Positions 1-5,894 of a stretch of 8,227 bases of DNA are shown piece by piece (positions within the stretch are counted from its first letter, which is position 1; each line of letters opens with the position of its first letter). Position numbers and translations under genes: made by a program. The DNA is from Rubrobacter sp. (lineage in GTDB: Bacteria; Actinomycetota; Rubrobacteria; Rubrobacterales; Rubrobacteraceae). The DNA lies in NCBI GenBank assembly GCA_013695335.1, contig JACDAR010000146.1, forward strand, positions 1 to 8,227. Reading direction: 5' to 3'. The notes under the pieces are model-generated. The model ran no database searches. It was given only the letters and a program-made list of their open reading frames with translations, and was not told the origin of the DNA.

Positions 1-60
1 CCCGAAGGCGAGCAAGAACCGGACAGGCTCTATCTCCAGGATGTTCAGGAAAGTCTGCAC
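1..60 (-). CDS. nuoH: Probable NuoH, N-terminus only (partial)
   Basis: A GTG codon at 60..58 opens a frame that runs off the window edge after 20 codons. It starts one base after the nuoD stop (TAG, one C, then GTG). The visible residues are mostly hydrophobic with one short charged stretch (about VQTFLNILEIEPV), which suits the start of a membrane protein. The call NuoH (the ND1-type membrane subunit that forms part of the quinone chamber) rests mainly on gene order: in compact complex I operons lacking E, F and G at this point, nuoH commonly follows nuoD. No diagnostic NuoH motif lies within the window. No strong Shine-Dalgarno is visible, so translation is probably coupled to termination of nuoD. 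Confidence 0.55.
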   Translation of the reverse strand, partial: MQTFLNILEIEPVRFLLAFG

Positions 61-61
61 G

Positions 62-1252
62 CTACTTGTCCCATCCGCCAGAAACGGGGTCTATGAGGCC
101 CATGATCGGCATGATGTCAGGCAGATAGTGACCAGGAATTACCTCCTGCAAAAGTTGCATGTTGCAGAAGCTCGGGTCGCGGTAATGTACCCGGTACGGC
201 GTGTCCGAGCCGTCGGAGACGACGTGGACCGAGAACTCGCCGCGCGGGCTCTCCACCCGGCCGAAACCGTCGCCCTCAGCTGGACGGAGCCGGCGTCCGA
301 GGTCGCCCATGACCTCACCCTCGGGCATCTTCTCCAGGCACTGCTTGATAAGCCGGATACTCTGCAAGGCTTCCGCTATGCGCACCCTGTACGACGCCTC
401 CACGTCGCCGGCCTGGTCCGTGATCACGTCGAACTCCAGCTCGGGATAGATGCTGTACGGGTAGTCGCGCCGGATGTCGAAGTCCACGCCGGTGCATCGG
501 AGAGGCGGGCCGGTCAGGCCCATCTCCAGCGCCTTCTCCTGCGACATCGTGCCGACGCCGCGGGTGCGGGAGATGAAGATCTCGTTGCCCTGGATCAGGT
601 CCACGAAGTCCGACTGGAACCGCTGCTCCAGCCCCTCTAGGTAATCCCATATCTTCTGCGGTATGTCAGGCGGCAAGTCAGCCTTCACGCCCCCGATGCG
701 GATGTAGTGGAACATCATCCGCGCCCCAGTCACCGCCTCGAAGATGGTCTGTATCCGCTCCCGCTCCCGGAAGCAGTACAGAATAGGCGTGAACGCCCCG
801 AGCTCCAGCATCAGGAAGCCGAGCGACGGGATGTGGCTCGCCAGCCGCATCAGCTCGCACATCAAGACCCGGATGTACTCCGCACGCGGCGGTATCTCCA
901 CGTCGAGGAGATCCTCCACTGCCAGCACGTAGCCGTGCTCGTTATGCATGTTGGCGAAGTAGTCGAGGCGGTCGGTGAGCGGGATGACCGCCGGGTACAT
1001 GCGGTTCTCGGCGATCTTCTCCTGGCAGCGGTGCAGATAGCCCATCACGGGGTCGCACCGCACGACGGTTTCGCCATCGAGTTCCAGTATGAGGCGCAGC
1101 AGGCCGTGCATGGCCGGGTGCTGCGGTCCCATGTTCATGTCCAGCGTTTCGAGGCCGAACTCGTCCCGAACGTCTGGGCTTGCAAGGCGGCCACTTTCCC
1201 TGCCGCTCAGGGTGATGCTCTCTTCGCGTTTGTCCTGTCCGAGCATGCTCAT
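62..1252 (-). CDS. nuoD: NADH:quinone oxidoreductase subunit D (49 kDa)
   Basis: NuoD sits at the junction of the peripheral and membrane arms of complex I and helps form the quinone-reduction site. The 396-residue product has the family signatures in order: NMGPQHPAMHG (40-50, with the quinone-site His in HPxxHG), GYLHRCQEK (71-79), TDRLDY (93-98), the loop with the conserved quinone-site Tyr (Y108, in NEHGYVLAVE), PPRAEYIRVL (121-130), EVTGAR-like EAVTGARM (172-179), YIRIGG (183-188), ESPRGE (334-339) and the C-terminal LPDI...GLIDPV. About 35 poorly conserved residues precede the first motif. The ATG start has a GAGGTGAG Shine-Dalgarno (1266..1259) six bases upstream that overlaps the nuoC stop, so the two genes are probably translationally coupled. 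The usual Gly of LHxGxEK is Cys here. Confidence 0.97.
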   Translation of the reverse strand: MSMLGQDKREESITLSGRESGRLASPDVRDEFGLETLDMNMGPQHPAMHGLLRLILELDGETVVRCDPVMGYLHRCQEKIAENRMYPAVIPLTDRLDYFANMHNEHGYVLAVEDLLDVEIPPRAEYIRVLMCELMRLASHIPSLGFLMLELGAFTPILYCFRERERIQTIFEAVTGARMMFHYIRIGGVKADLPPDIPQKIWDYLEGLEQRFQSDFVDLIQGNEIFISRTRGVGTMSQEKALEMGLTGPPLRCTGVDFDIRRDYPYSIYPELEFDVITDQAGDVEASYRVRIAEALQSIRLIKQCLEKMPEGEVMGDLGRRLRPAEGDGFGRVESPRGEFSVHVVSDGSDTPYRVHYRDPSFCNMQLLQEVIPGHYLPDIMPIMGLIDPVSGGWDK

Positions 1253-1259
1253 CGCGAAC

Positions 1260-1751
1260 TCACCTCAATCCCTCGAACGTGCGACGGGTGCTGATCTCGA
1301 AGCTCTTCAAAAGCGGATGGTGGTCGAAGTGATCCTGCCACATATAAGTCCGGCGCAGATCCGGATGTCCCTTGAAGGCGACCCCGAACATGTCGTAAGC
1401 CTCCCGCTCGTGCCAGTTGGCCGTCGGGTAGATGTTCGTCACGGTGTCTATAACCGGCTCTTCACCCTCGATCGTGGTCTTCACCCGAACGATCCCACCC
1501 CGGAGATCCAGAAGCTCGTAGGTCAACTCGAAAGAGCCCTGCCGATCCACTACCGTTATGAACGCGAGGTGCAATACGCCTAGCGCCTCACGCGCCATGG
1601 TAAGCACCGCGGGTACGATCTCGGGCGGCACTACCAAACGCACGACGTTGTTCTCGACGGCGGATTCTTCCAGGCCGTGCTGGTTGTTGAAGCCGTCGAG
1701 GTAGCTCTTCAGGCGGGACTGGAGGTTTCCCTCCGGCAGCGTGACGGCCAT
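1260..1751 (-). CDS. nuoC: NADH:quinone oxidoreductase subunit C (30 kDa)
   Basis: NuoC is a peripheral-arm subunit of complex I that packs against NuoD and NuoB and carries no cofactor. The 163-residue product has the complex I 30 kDa signature at 114-134: HEREAYDMFGV followed by GHPDLRR, then the aromatic/acidic segment and HHPLLKSFE. The length is normal for a stand-alone, unfused NuoC. Its ATG directly follows the nuoB TAG with no intervening base, and an AGGAGA Shine-Dalgarno (1765..1760) lies within the end of nuoB, eight bases from the start. It is separate from nuoD, unlike the NuoCD fusion of E. coli. Confidence 0.96.
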   Translation of the reverse strand: MAVTLPEGNLQSRLKSYLDGFNNQHGLEESAVENNVVRLVVPPEIVPAVLTMAREALGVLHLAFITVVDRQGSFELTYELLDLRGGIVRVKTTIEGEEPVIDTVTNIYPTANWHEREAYDMFGVAFKGHPDLRRTYMWQDHFDHHPLLKSFEISTRRTFEGLR

Positions 1752-2597
1752 CTAGGCGTTCTCCTGCTTGCCGTTGGAGCTGGCCTTGCCATCGGATTTG
1801 CCGTTCTTCTCGGCGGTGGCGGTTCCGCCGTTCGCCTGCGCCCCATCCGAGCCGTTCTCAGCGGCTTTGGCCTCGGCTGCGGCTTTCTCGACCTTCTTCT
1901 GATCTTTGATCTTCTGTTTGGCTTCCTTCGGGATCCAACCGACGTCCGTCTGTGAAGCTGGCGGCATTCCCTTGCGCTCGAAGACGTAGGTGCGCTTGAG
2001 CGGCTTGATGCCACCGAATCGCGCTGCCTTGCCCTCGGAGATCTCGGCGTACTCCCGATCGGGAAGGTACTCGTTGATGGAGCCATCCTCGTTCACGAGC
2101 GCCGGGCGCGGTTTCTCGTAGCCCACCTGCATGTCGCGCTCGACCTTCTTCTGAAGCGTGAGGATACCGAAGATCAGGGCCTCTGGACGCGGCGGGCAGC
2201 CCGGAACGTATACGTCAACCGGGATCACACGGTCAGCGCCCATCAGGACGGAATATCCATCGAGGAATGGGCCGCCGGAGATGGCGCAGGCGCCCATCGC
2301 GATCACCCATTTCGGCTCTGGCATTTGCTCGTAGAGGCGGGTCATGCGCTCGGCCATCTTGGTTGAGACCGTGCCCGAGACGATCATAACGTCAGCCTGG
2401 CGCGGCGAGCCCATGAACGGGCTGCTCCCGAAGCGTTCCAGGTCGTTATGGGCCATTCCCGTTGACATCATCTCGATGGCGCAGCACGCCAGCCCGAACT
2501 GGAGCGGCCACAGGGAATGTTTGCGTCCCCAGTTGAAGATCCTGTCCGTGGTCGTCGTGACGATGTTCGGCTCGTTGAACTGCTGCATTACACCCAT
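1752..2597 (-). CDS. nuoB: NADH:quinone oxidoreductase subunit B with long C-terminal extension
   Basis: NuoB carries the terminal [4Fe-4S] cluster N2, which passes electrons to quinone. The four expected ligands are present: the tandem C38-C39 (in GLACCAIEMM), C104 (in MGACAISGG) and C134 (in VPGCPPRPE). The core ends near residue 160. The full product of 281 residues is much longer than the usual 160-190. The extra part has a mixed segment (about 161-223) and then a low-complexity Lys/Ala/Asn/Gly/Glu-rich tail (about 224-281) that is probably disordered. The ATG at 2597 lies inside the end of nuoA (10-base overlap) and has AAGGGGG (2611..2605) seven bases upstream. An ATG three codons later overlaps the nuoA stop as TAATG but is spaced worse from that site. 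Confidence 0.97.
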   Translation of the reverse strand: MGVMQQFNEPNIVTTTTDRIFNWGRKHSLWPLQFGLACCAIEMMSTGMAHNDLERFGSSPFMGSPRQADVMIVSGTVSTKMAERMTRLYEQMPEPKWVIAMGACAISGGPFLDGYSVLMGADRVIPVDVYVPGCPPRPEALIFGILTLQKKVERDMQVGYEKPRPALVNEDGSINEYLPDREYAEISEGKAARFGGIKPLKRTYVFERKGMPPASQTDVGWIPKEAKQKIKDQKKVEKAAAEAKAAENGSDGAQANGGTATAEKNGKSDGKASSNGKQENA

Positions 2598-2977
2598 TTC
2601 AGGGCCCCCTTCTTCCAGGCGTAGGCAAGGCCGACGCCCAGGATCAAGACGAAAACGACCATCTCAAAAAATCCGTACAGACCGAGATCCTCGTAAACGA
2701 CCGCCCACGGATAAAGGAAGGCGGCCTCGACGTCGAATATGAGGAAAAGCAGGGCGAAAACGTAGTAACGAACTGGAAAAGGCCGCCACGGGTCGGTTAC
2801 CGTCGCCTCGCCAGTCTCGTAGATCGCAGCCTTCGCCACCGAGCGTCGTCCCGGAGCTATGAGACGGGCAAGCACGAGCACCGTCGCCACGAAACCCGTA
2901 ACCAACAGCATGAAGATACCCACGTACAGATACAACGCTCCGTAGGACATCTCTTGCTGTATCAATCCTAAAATCAA
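2588..2977 (-). CDS. nuoA: NADH:quinone oxidoreductase subunit A (ND3-like)
   Basis: NuoA is a small membrane subunit of complex I next to the quinone chamber. The 129-residue product has three hydrophobic segments (about 15-39, 70-91, 101-121) and the family hallmarks: YETG (53-56) in the loop after helix 1, PVRYY (68-72), and FDVEAAFLYPWAV (81-93). The loop Cys found in many homologues (YECG) is Thr here. The start chosen is TTG at 2977, five bases after a purine-rich GGGAAGAAGGG (2993..2983) and about 22 bases from the predicted transcription start. An ATG at 2950 (residue 10) is the alternative and has a poorer ribosome-binding site. It is the first gene of the nuo operon; its stop overlaps the start of nuoB. 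Confidence 0.94.
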   Translation of the reverse strand: MILGLIQQEMSYGALYLYVGIFMLLVTGFVATVLVLARLIAPGRRSVAKAAIYETGEATVTDPWRPFPVRYYVFALLFLIFDVEAAFLYPWAVVYEDLGLYGFFEMVVFVLILGVGLAYAWKKGALKWV

Positions 2978-3006
2978 ATCCGCCCTTCTTCCCGGATAAC
3001 ACCCAG

Positions 3007-3035
3007 AATATACCCGTGTTCCACAAAACTTTCAA
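3007..3035 (-). promoter_or_regulatory. Predicted sigma-70-type promoter of the nuo operon
   Basis: On the minus strand, a -35 element TTGAAA (3035..3030) and a -10 element TATATT (3012..3007) are separated by exactly 17 bases. Each differs from consensus by one base. Transcription would start near 3000 and leave a leader of about 22 bases before the TTG of nuoA. This is the clearest promoter in the window and supports transcription of nuoA onward as one operon. Confidence 0.7.
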
Positions 3036-3132
3036 GAAGCTACTAACTGTATCAAAGAGCATCTAGCTGCCCACATCGCCAGCCTTGCCGTTCATCTTGC
3101 CATTCCCTCCTTTCAGTAGGAATCTGCGTATC

Positions 3133-3161
3133 TTTACAGAATCGTTTTGTTAGACTAGCCT
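3133..3161 (+). promoter_or_regulatory. Candidate promoter for the ferredoxin operon
   Basis: Two overlapping readings exist on the plus strand. One is TTTACA (3133-3138), 17 bases, then TAGCCT (3156-3161). The other is an extended -10, TGTTAGACT (3148-3156), without a good -35. Either would start transcription about 75-80 bases upstream of the ferredoxin TTG. Matches are moderate, so this is a candidate only. The 2978-3241 interval holds this promoter, the nuoA promoter and no convincing gene. Confidence 0.35.
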
Positions 3162-3228
3162 TCGTTCGGGAAATGTCATGTGTCGGCTGTCACTTTGGAG
3201 TTCGGCATGGGCAAGAGGCCGGGATGTC

Positions 3229-3234
3229 AGGAGG
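3229..3234 (+). promoter_or_regulatory. Ribosome-binding site that fixes the ferredoxin start
   Basis: A perfect AGGAGG lies seven bases upstream of TTG at 3242. This favours the TTG over the upstream in-frame ATG codons at 3173 and 3224. The ATG at 3224 overlaps the region just before this site and cannot use it. Confidence 0.85.
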
Positions 3235-3241
3235 AACGGTA

Positions 3242-3505
3242 TTGGCCTACGTGATCACCGAAGCGTGCATCGGTACGAAGAACACCGCGTGTATTACGGC
3301 GTGCCCGGTTGACTGCATCTACGACGGGGGGGATCACTACCTGATCAACCCTTCCGAGTGCATTGATTGCAGCATGTGTATGCCAGAATGCCCGGTCGAG
3401 GCTATCTATCCCGGTGACGAAATCCCCGAGGAGCTGGAGAGCTACGCTACCAAGGCAGCCGAGTTCGATTACTCGAACATCGCGCCGGGCGTCGGGATCA
3501 ACTAG
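3242..3505 (+). CDS. 7Fe ferredoxin ([3Fe-4S][4Fe-4S], FdxA type)
   Basis: A small soluble electron carrier. From the TTG start the product is 87 residues and begins MAYVITEACIG, the canonical N-terminus of this family, which supports the start choice together with the AGGAGG site. Cysteines are at 9, 17, 21, 25, 40, 43, 46 and 50. By analogy with the Azotobacter 7Fe ferredoxin, C9, C17 and C50 would bind the [3Fe-4S] cluster and C21, C40, C43 and C46 the [4Fe-4S] cluster, with C25 as the extra cysteine. The spacing of seven residues between C9 and C17 is the mark of the 7Fe type rather than 2[4Fe-4S]. It is divergent from nuoA and 30 bases upstream of a Cys-free NuoF/RnfC-like gene in the same direction, so the two are probably co-transcribed and may work together. 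Confidence 0.95.
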   Translation: MAYVITEACIGTKNTACITACPVDCIYDGGDHYLINPSECIDCSMCMPECPVEAIYPGDEIPEELESYATKAAEFDYSNIAPGVGIN

Positions 3506-3535
3506 TCAGGTAACTTCTCTGGGAGGCGGTGGATC

Positions 3536-4693
3536 TTGGCCGAGATGAAGCAGCGCAGCCTCGAAGAAGTGAAAGCCCTGACCGGCGACGAGGCCGTGGA
3601 AATCATGCGCCAGGCCGGCATAGTCGGGGCTGGCGGCGGCGGTTTCCCAACGTATTTCAAGTATGCGAGGCCCCAACCGCACCTGATCGTCAACGCCACG
3701 GAGAGCGAGCCAGGGTACTGGGGCGACAAACTGCTGCACAAGGAACATCTCGATGAGTTCCTCTTGCTCTTCGAGGCCATGAAGACCATCTTCGGGTTCG
3801 AGCAGATCACGCTCGGCGTGCACGAGAAGGACCGCGAATGGTACGCCGAATACCAGGAACACGCAGGCGATGTCTATGACGTTCGCTACGTTCCTGATAC
3901 GTACGCCCTCGGCGAAGAGAAAACCCTCGTCAAACATTCCACAGAATCGAGGGTTCCAAGGTTCGTGGATAACCCCGACGGCACCCGCCGTCCTGGGATG
4001 CCGCCTGACGTGGGAAAGGTAGTCAACAATACGGAGACCTTGCTCAACGTGTACCGCGCTCTGTTCCTCGGCAAGCCGCTCACCACCAAGTTCTTCACGG
4101 TCTATGGCGAGGAAGTGGACACAAAGGTCTATGAAGTACCGATAGGCGCTTCGTTGAGCGAAGTACTTGGGATCGCGGGCCTCGATGTCGAGAACTCAGG
4201 CCACCTCATGGTGCTTGACGGCGGGCCGTACCTGCACGATCTTGCCATCGAAGAACTGGGAACCGGCGACGCCTACGTGCGCCGGATGACGAACTCCCTG
4301 TTCGTTGTTCCATTGGGCAGGCAGGGCAAGGAATACGCAAACATAAAGACCGAGCTTCCCGAAGAAGGTGTCGTCTCCCTGGTCGAGAAGGTATCTGGCG
4401 TGAACCTTCCCCTTGGCGGCGGCTTGCTAAAACCGGCGACCGCGCTCATCTCAGAGGGTGATGAGGTCGATTACGAACAGAAGATCGGCGATCCCGTAGA
4501 CGAGGGCTTCTCGGTTGGCGTGTGGGCGAGCTTGGGCGGCGAGGTCTCCTCGCTAGACAACGGCATCGTTGCCATCGCGGGCGGCGCCATCTCCCAGGAG
4601 GAAGCTGAGGCCGAAGCAGCCCCGAGCATGAGCAGCGGTACGTCACCCCGCGGCGAAGCGGAGCCCTTCAGCGAAGCCGACTCCAGCGGGTAA
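3536..4693 (+). CDS. NuoF/RnfC-like 51K-SLBB-barrel protein lacking any Fe-S domain
   Basis: A 385-residue protein related to the NADH/FMN-binding parts of NuoF, RnfC and PduS. Visible parts, in order: a 51K-type domain (about 20-180) with the Gly-rich GIVGAGGGGFPT (28-39), VNATESEPG (52-60, compare NADESEPG of NuoF), LGEEKTL (125-131) and VVNNTETL (162-169); an SLBB ubiquitin-like domain (about 185-240); and a segment resembling the RnfC barrel-sandwich domain (about 286-348, with LPLGGGLLKPA, GDEV..EQKIG and VWASLGGEV). An acidic/Ser tail follows. The protein has no cysteine, so neither the NuoF N3 cluster nor the RnfC/PduS ferredoxin domains exist here. TTG at 3536 is chosen because GGGAGG (3521-3526) lies nine bases upstream; ATG at 3545 is too far from it. 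FMN or NAD(H) binding is likely but unproven. Its role is unknown; its partner is probably the ferredoxin just upstream. Confidence 0.85.
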   Translation: MAEMKQRSLEEVKALTGDEAVEIMRQAGIVGAGGGGFPTYFKYARPQPHLIVNATESEPGYWGDKLLHKEHLDEFLLLFEAMKTIFGFEQITLGVHEKDREWYAEYQEHAGDVYDVRYVPDTYALGEEKTLVKHSTESRVPRFVDNPDGTRRPGMPPDVGKVVNNTETLLNVYRALFLGKPLTTKFFTVYGEEVDTKVYEVPIGASLSEVLGIAGLDVENSGHLMVLDGGPYLHDLAIEELGTGDAYVRRMTNSLFVVPLGRQGKEYANIKTELPEEGVVSLVEKVSGVNLPLGGGLLKPATALISEGDEVDYEQKIGDPVDEGFSVGVWASLGGEVSSLDNGIVAIAGGAISQEEAEAEAAPSMSSGTSPRGEAEPFSEADSSG

Positions 4694-4699
4694 GGGGGC

Positions 4700-5821
4700 C
4701 TAGCGGCTCTTTCCGTTCGCCCCCAGGATCTGGACGAACTGCACGAGCATTTGCCGATAAGTCTCCAGCGACGAGGAGACCACGTACTCCTGTGGCCCGT
4801 GATGCCCGCCGCCTATCGGGCCGAACTCAACCCCAGGAACGCCAGCGCGCTGGAAGTAAACGATATCTGACGCGCCGTGGCGTCCGACGCCGACCGGGTT
4901 GCCGTGGAAGTGGCGGGCGGCGACCTCACGCAGCGCTTTCACGTACGGGTTCTTGCGGGAAACATACGTGGGTTCGCGAGAGAAAAGAACCTCGACTTCG
5001 GCTGGGAAGTCGAGGGAGCGGACCTGGCGTGTGATCTCCTCCGGGTTCTGTCCCGGCAGGTAGCGGATGTCGAGGTCGTAGGTGCAGCGATCCGGAACGC
5101 GGTTTATGACGTCTCCCCCGATGATGCGCGCCAGGTTGATGCTCGGGTACGGGAATAGGTCGCTCCGCTCGCCCGCAAAAGGTAGTTCCGCGACCTTGCG
5201 GAAGTGTTCGTAGGCCACGAGAACGGCGTTCTTGCCGAGCCAGGGCCGTGAGCCGTGGGCGCTCTTACCCAGTATCGTGATGCGGAGGTCGAGCACGCCT
5301 TTGGCTTGCGTTCCGATGTGGAAATCGGTGGGTTCGCCAGTGATCAGAAAGTCCCCGGTGTGACCGTTCTGGATCAGAACCTCGGCCCCGGTCGGCCCAT
5401 CGTAGTCCCGCTCCTCGTCTGGGACTATGAGCAACTCGACTGTAGCCGGGCATCCGACGGCTTTGAGATCCTCGACGGCGCACATCATGGCCGCGAGCGC
5501 GCCCTTCATGTCGTAGACGCCGCGGCCGAAGAGCTCCCCGTCCTCCTCGTAAGGCTCGAACTGCCACTCCTCGCCTGGCACCACGTCAACGTGGCCGTGC
5601 AGCAGGATGCGCGGCCCTCCTGAGCCAACGCGGACCACGAGCGAAGTAAGTTCTCCCTGCGGGCCTGCGCCGTGGTAGCGGATCGGATCGAAACCCCGCG
5701 CCTCGAACCAGCCGCTGATAAAGTCCACGGCCGACTGGGCGACGCCCGGCGTGTACGACCGGTAACGCGCCAGCCTGCGGGTGAGGGAGAATACCTCACC
5801 GTTGTTCGCGGATACCGCCAG
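4700..5821 (-). CDS. M20 family metallohydrolase (ArgE/DapE-like), start uncertain
   Basis: A di-zinc amidohydrolase or peptidase of the family that includes acetylornithine deacetylase and succinyl-diaminopimelate desuccinylase. Numbered from the only canonical start (GTG at 5728), the signatures are HGHVD (44-48, metal His and Asp), GRGVYDMKG (68-76, bridging Asp73), PDEE (103-106, catalytic Glu105 and metal Glu106), GEPT (131-134), GKSAHGSRPW (154-163, dimer-domain His) and HHGPQE (309-314, last metal His). Homologous-looking sequence continues upstream of that GTG (GEVFSLTRRLARY, then helix-like residues) with no ATG, GTG or TTG before the stop at 5845..5843. A CTG at 5821 preceded by GGAGGAGG (5831..5824) is the best start, giving 373 residues; a frameshift is the alternative. 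Substrate is not determinable. It lies 73 bases after murA and probably shares its transcript. Confidence 0.85.
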   Translation of the reverse strand: MAVSANNGEVFSLTRRLARYRSYTPGVAQSAVDFISGWFEARGFDPIRYHGAGPQGELTSLVVRVGSGGPRILLHGHVDVVPGEEWQFEPYEEDGELFGRGVYDMKGALAAMMCAVEDLKAVGCPATVELLIVPDEERDYDGPTGAEVLIQNGHTGDFLITGEPTDFHIGTQAKGVLDLRITILGKSAHGSRPWLGKNAVLVAYEHFRKVAELPFAGERSDLFPYPSINLARIIGGDVINRVPDRCTYDLDIRYLPGQNPEEITRQVRSLDFPAEVEVLFSREPTYVSRKNPYVKALREVAARHFHGNPVGVGRHGASDIVYFQRAGVPGVEFGPIGGGHHGPQEYVVSSSLETYRQMLVQFVQILGANGKSR

Positions 5822-5894
5822 CGCCTCCTCCGTTCTAGATCTTCAGCCCGCAACGGCCCATGTGAACCTCTTGCCGCGGGAGACGTGCGGAAAG

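Noticed and set aside
41..640. Long plus-strand frames opposite nuoD, and similar ones opposite nuoC, murA, the M20 gene and atpC.
   Set aside because: High-GC coding DNA yields long antisense frames. These have odd composition (His, Arg, Ala, Val rich), no motifs, and lie opposite confidently identified genes.
2664..3062. A 132-codon minus-strand frame starting at ATG 3062 with a partly hydrophobic N-terminus.
   Set aside because: It overlaps nuoA in another frame and crosses the nuo promoter; the part beyond 2977 is a frame shadow of nuoA with no recognisable domain.
3173..3241. N-terminal extension of the ferredoxin from ATG at 3173 (adding CVGC and other residues).
   Set aside because: A perfect AGGAGG is placed for the TTG at 3242, and the family normally begins MAYVITE at that point. 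The extra two cysteines are most likely translated leader sequence.
4675..4708. Possible bidirectional terminator between the convergent 51K-SLBB and M20 genes (AGCCG and CGGCT arms).
   Set aside because: The stem is only five pairs with a 24-base loop and no clear T tract. Only six bases separate the two stop codons, so termination probably occurs elsewhere or depends on Rho.
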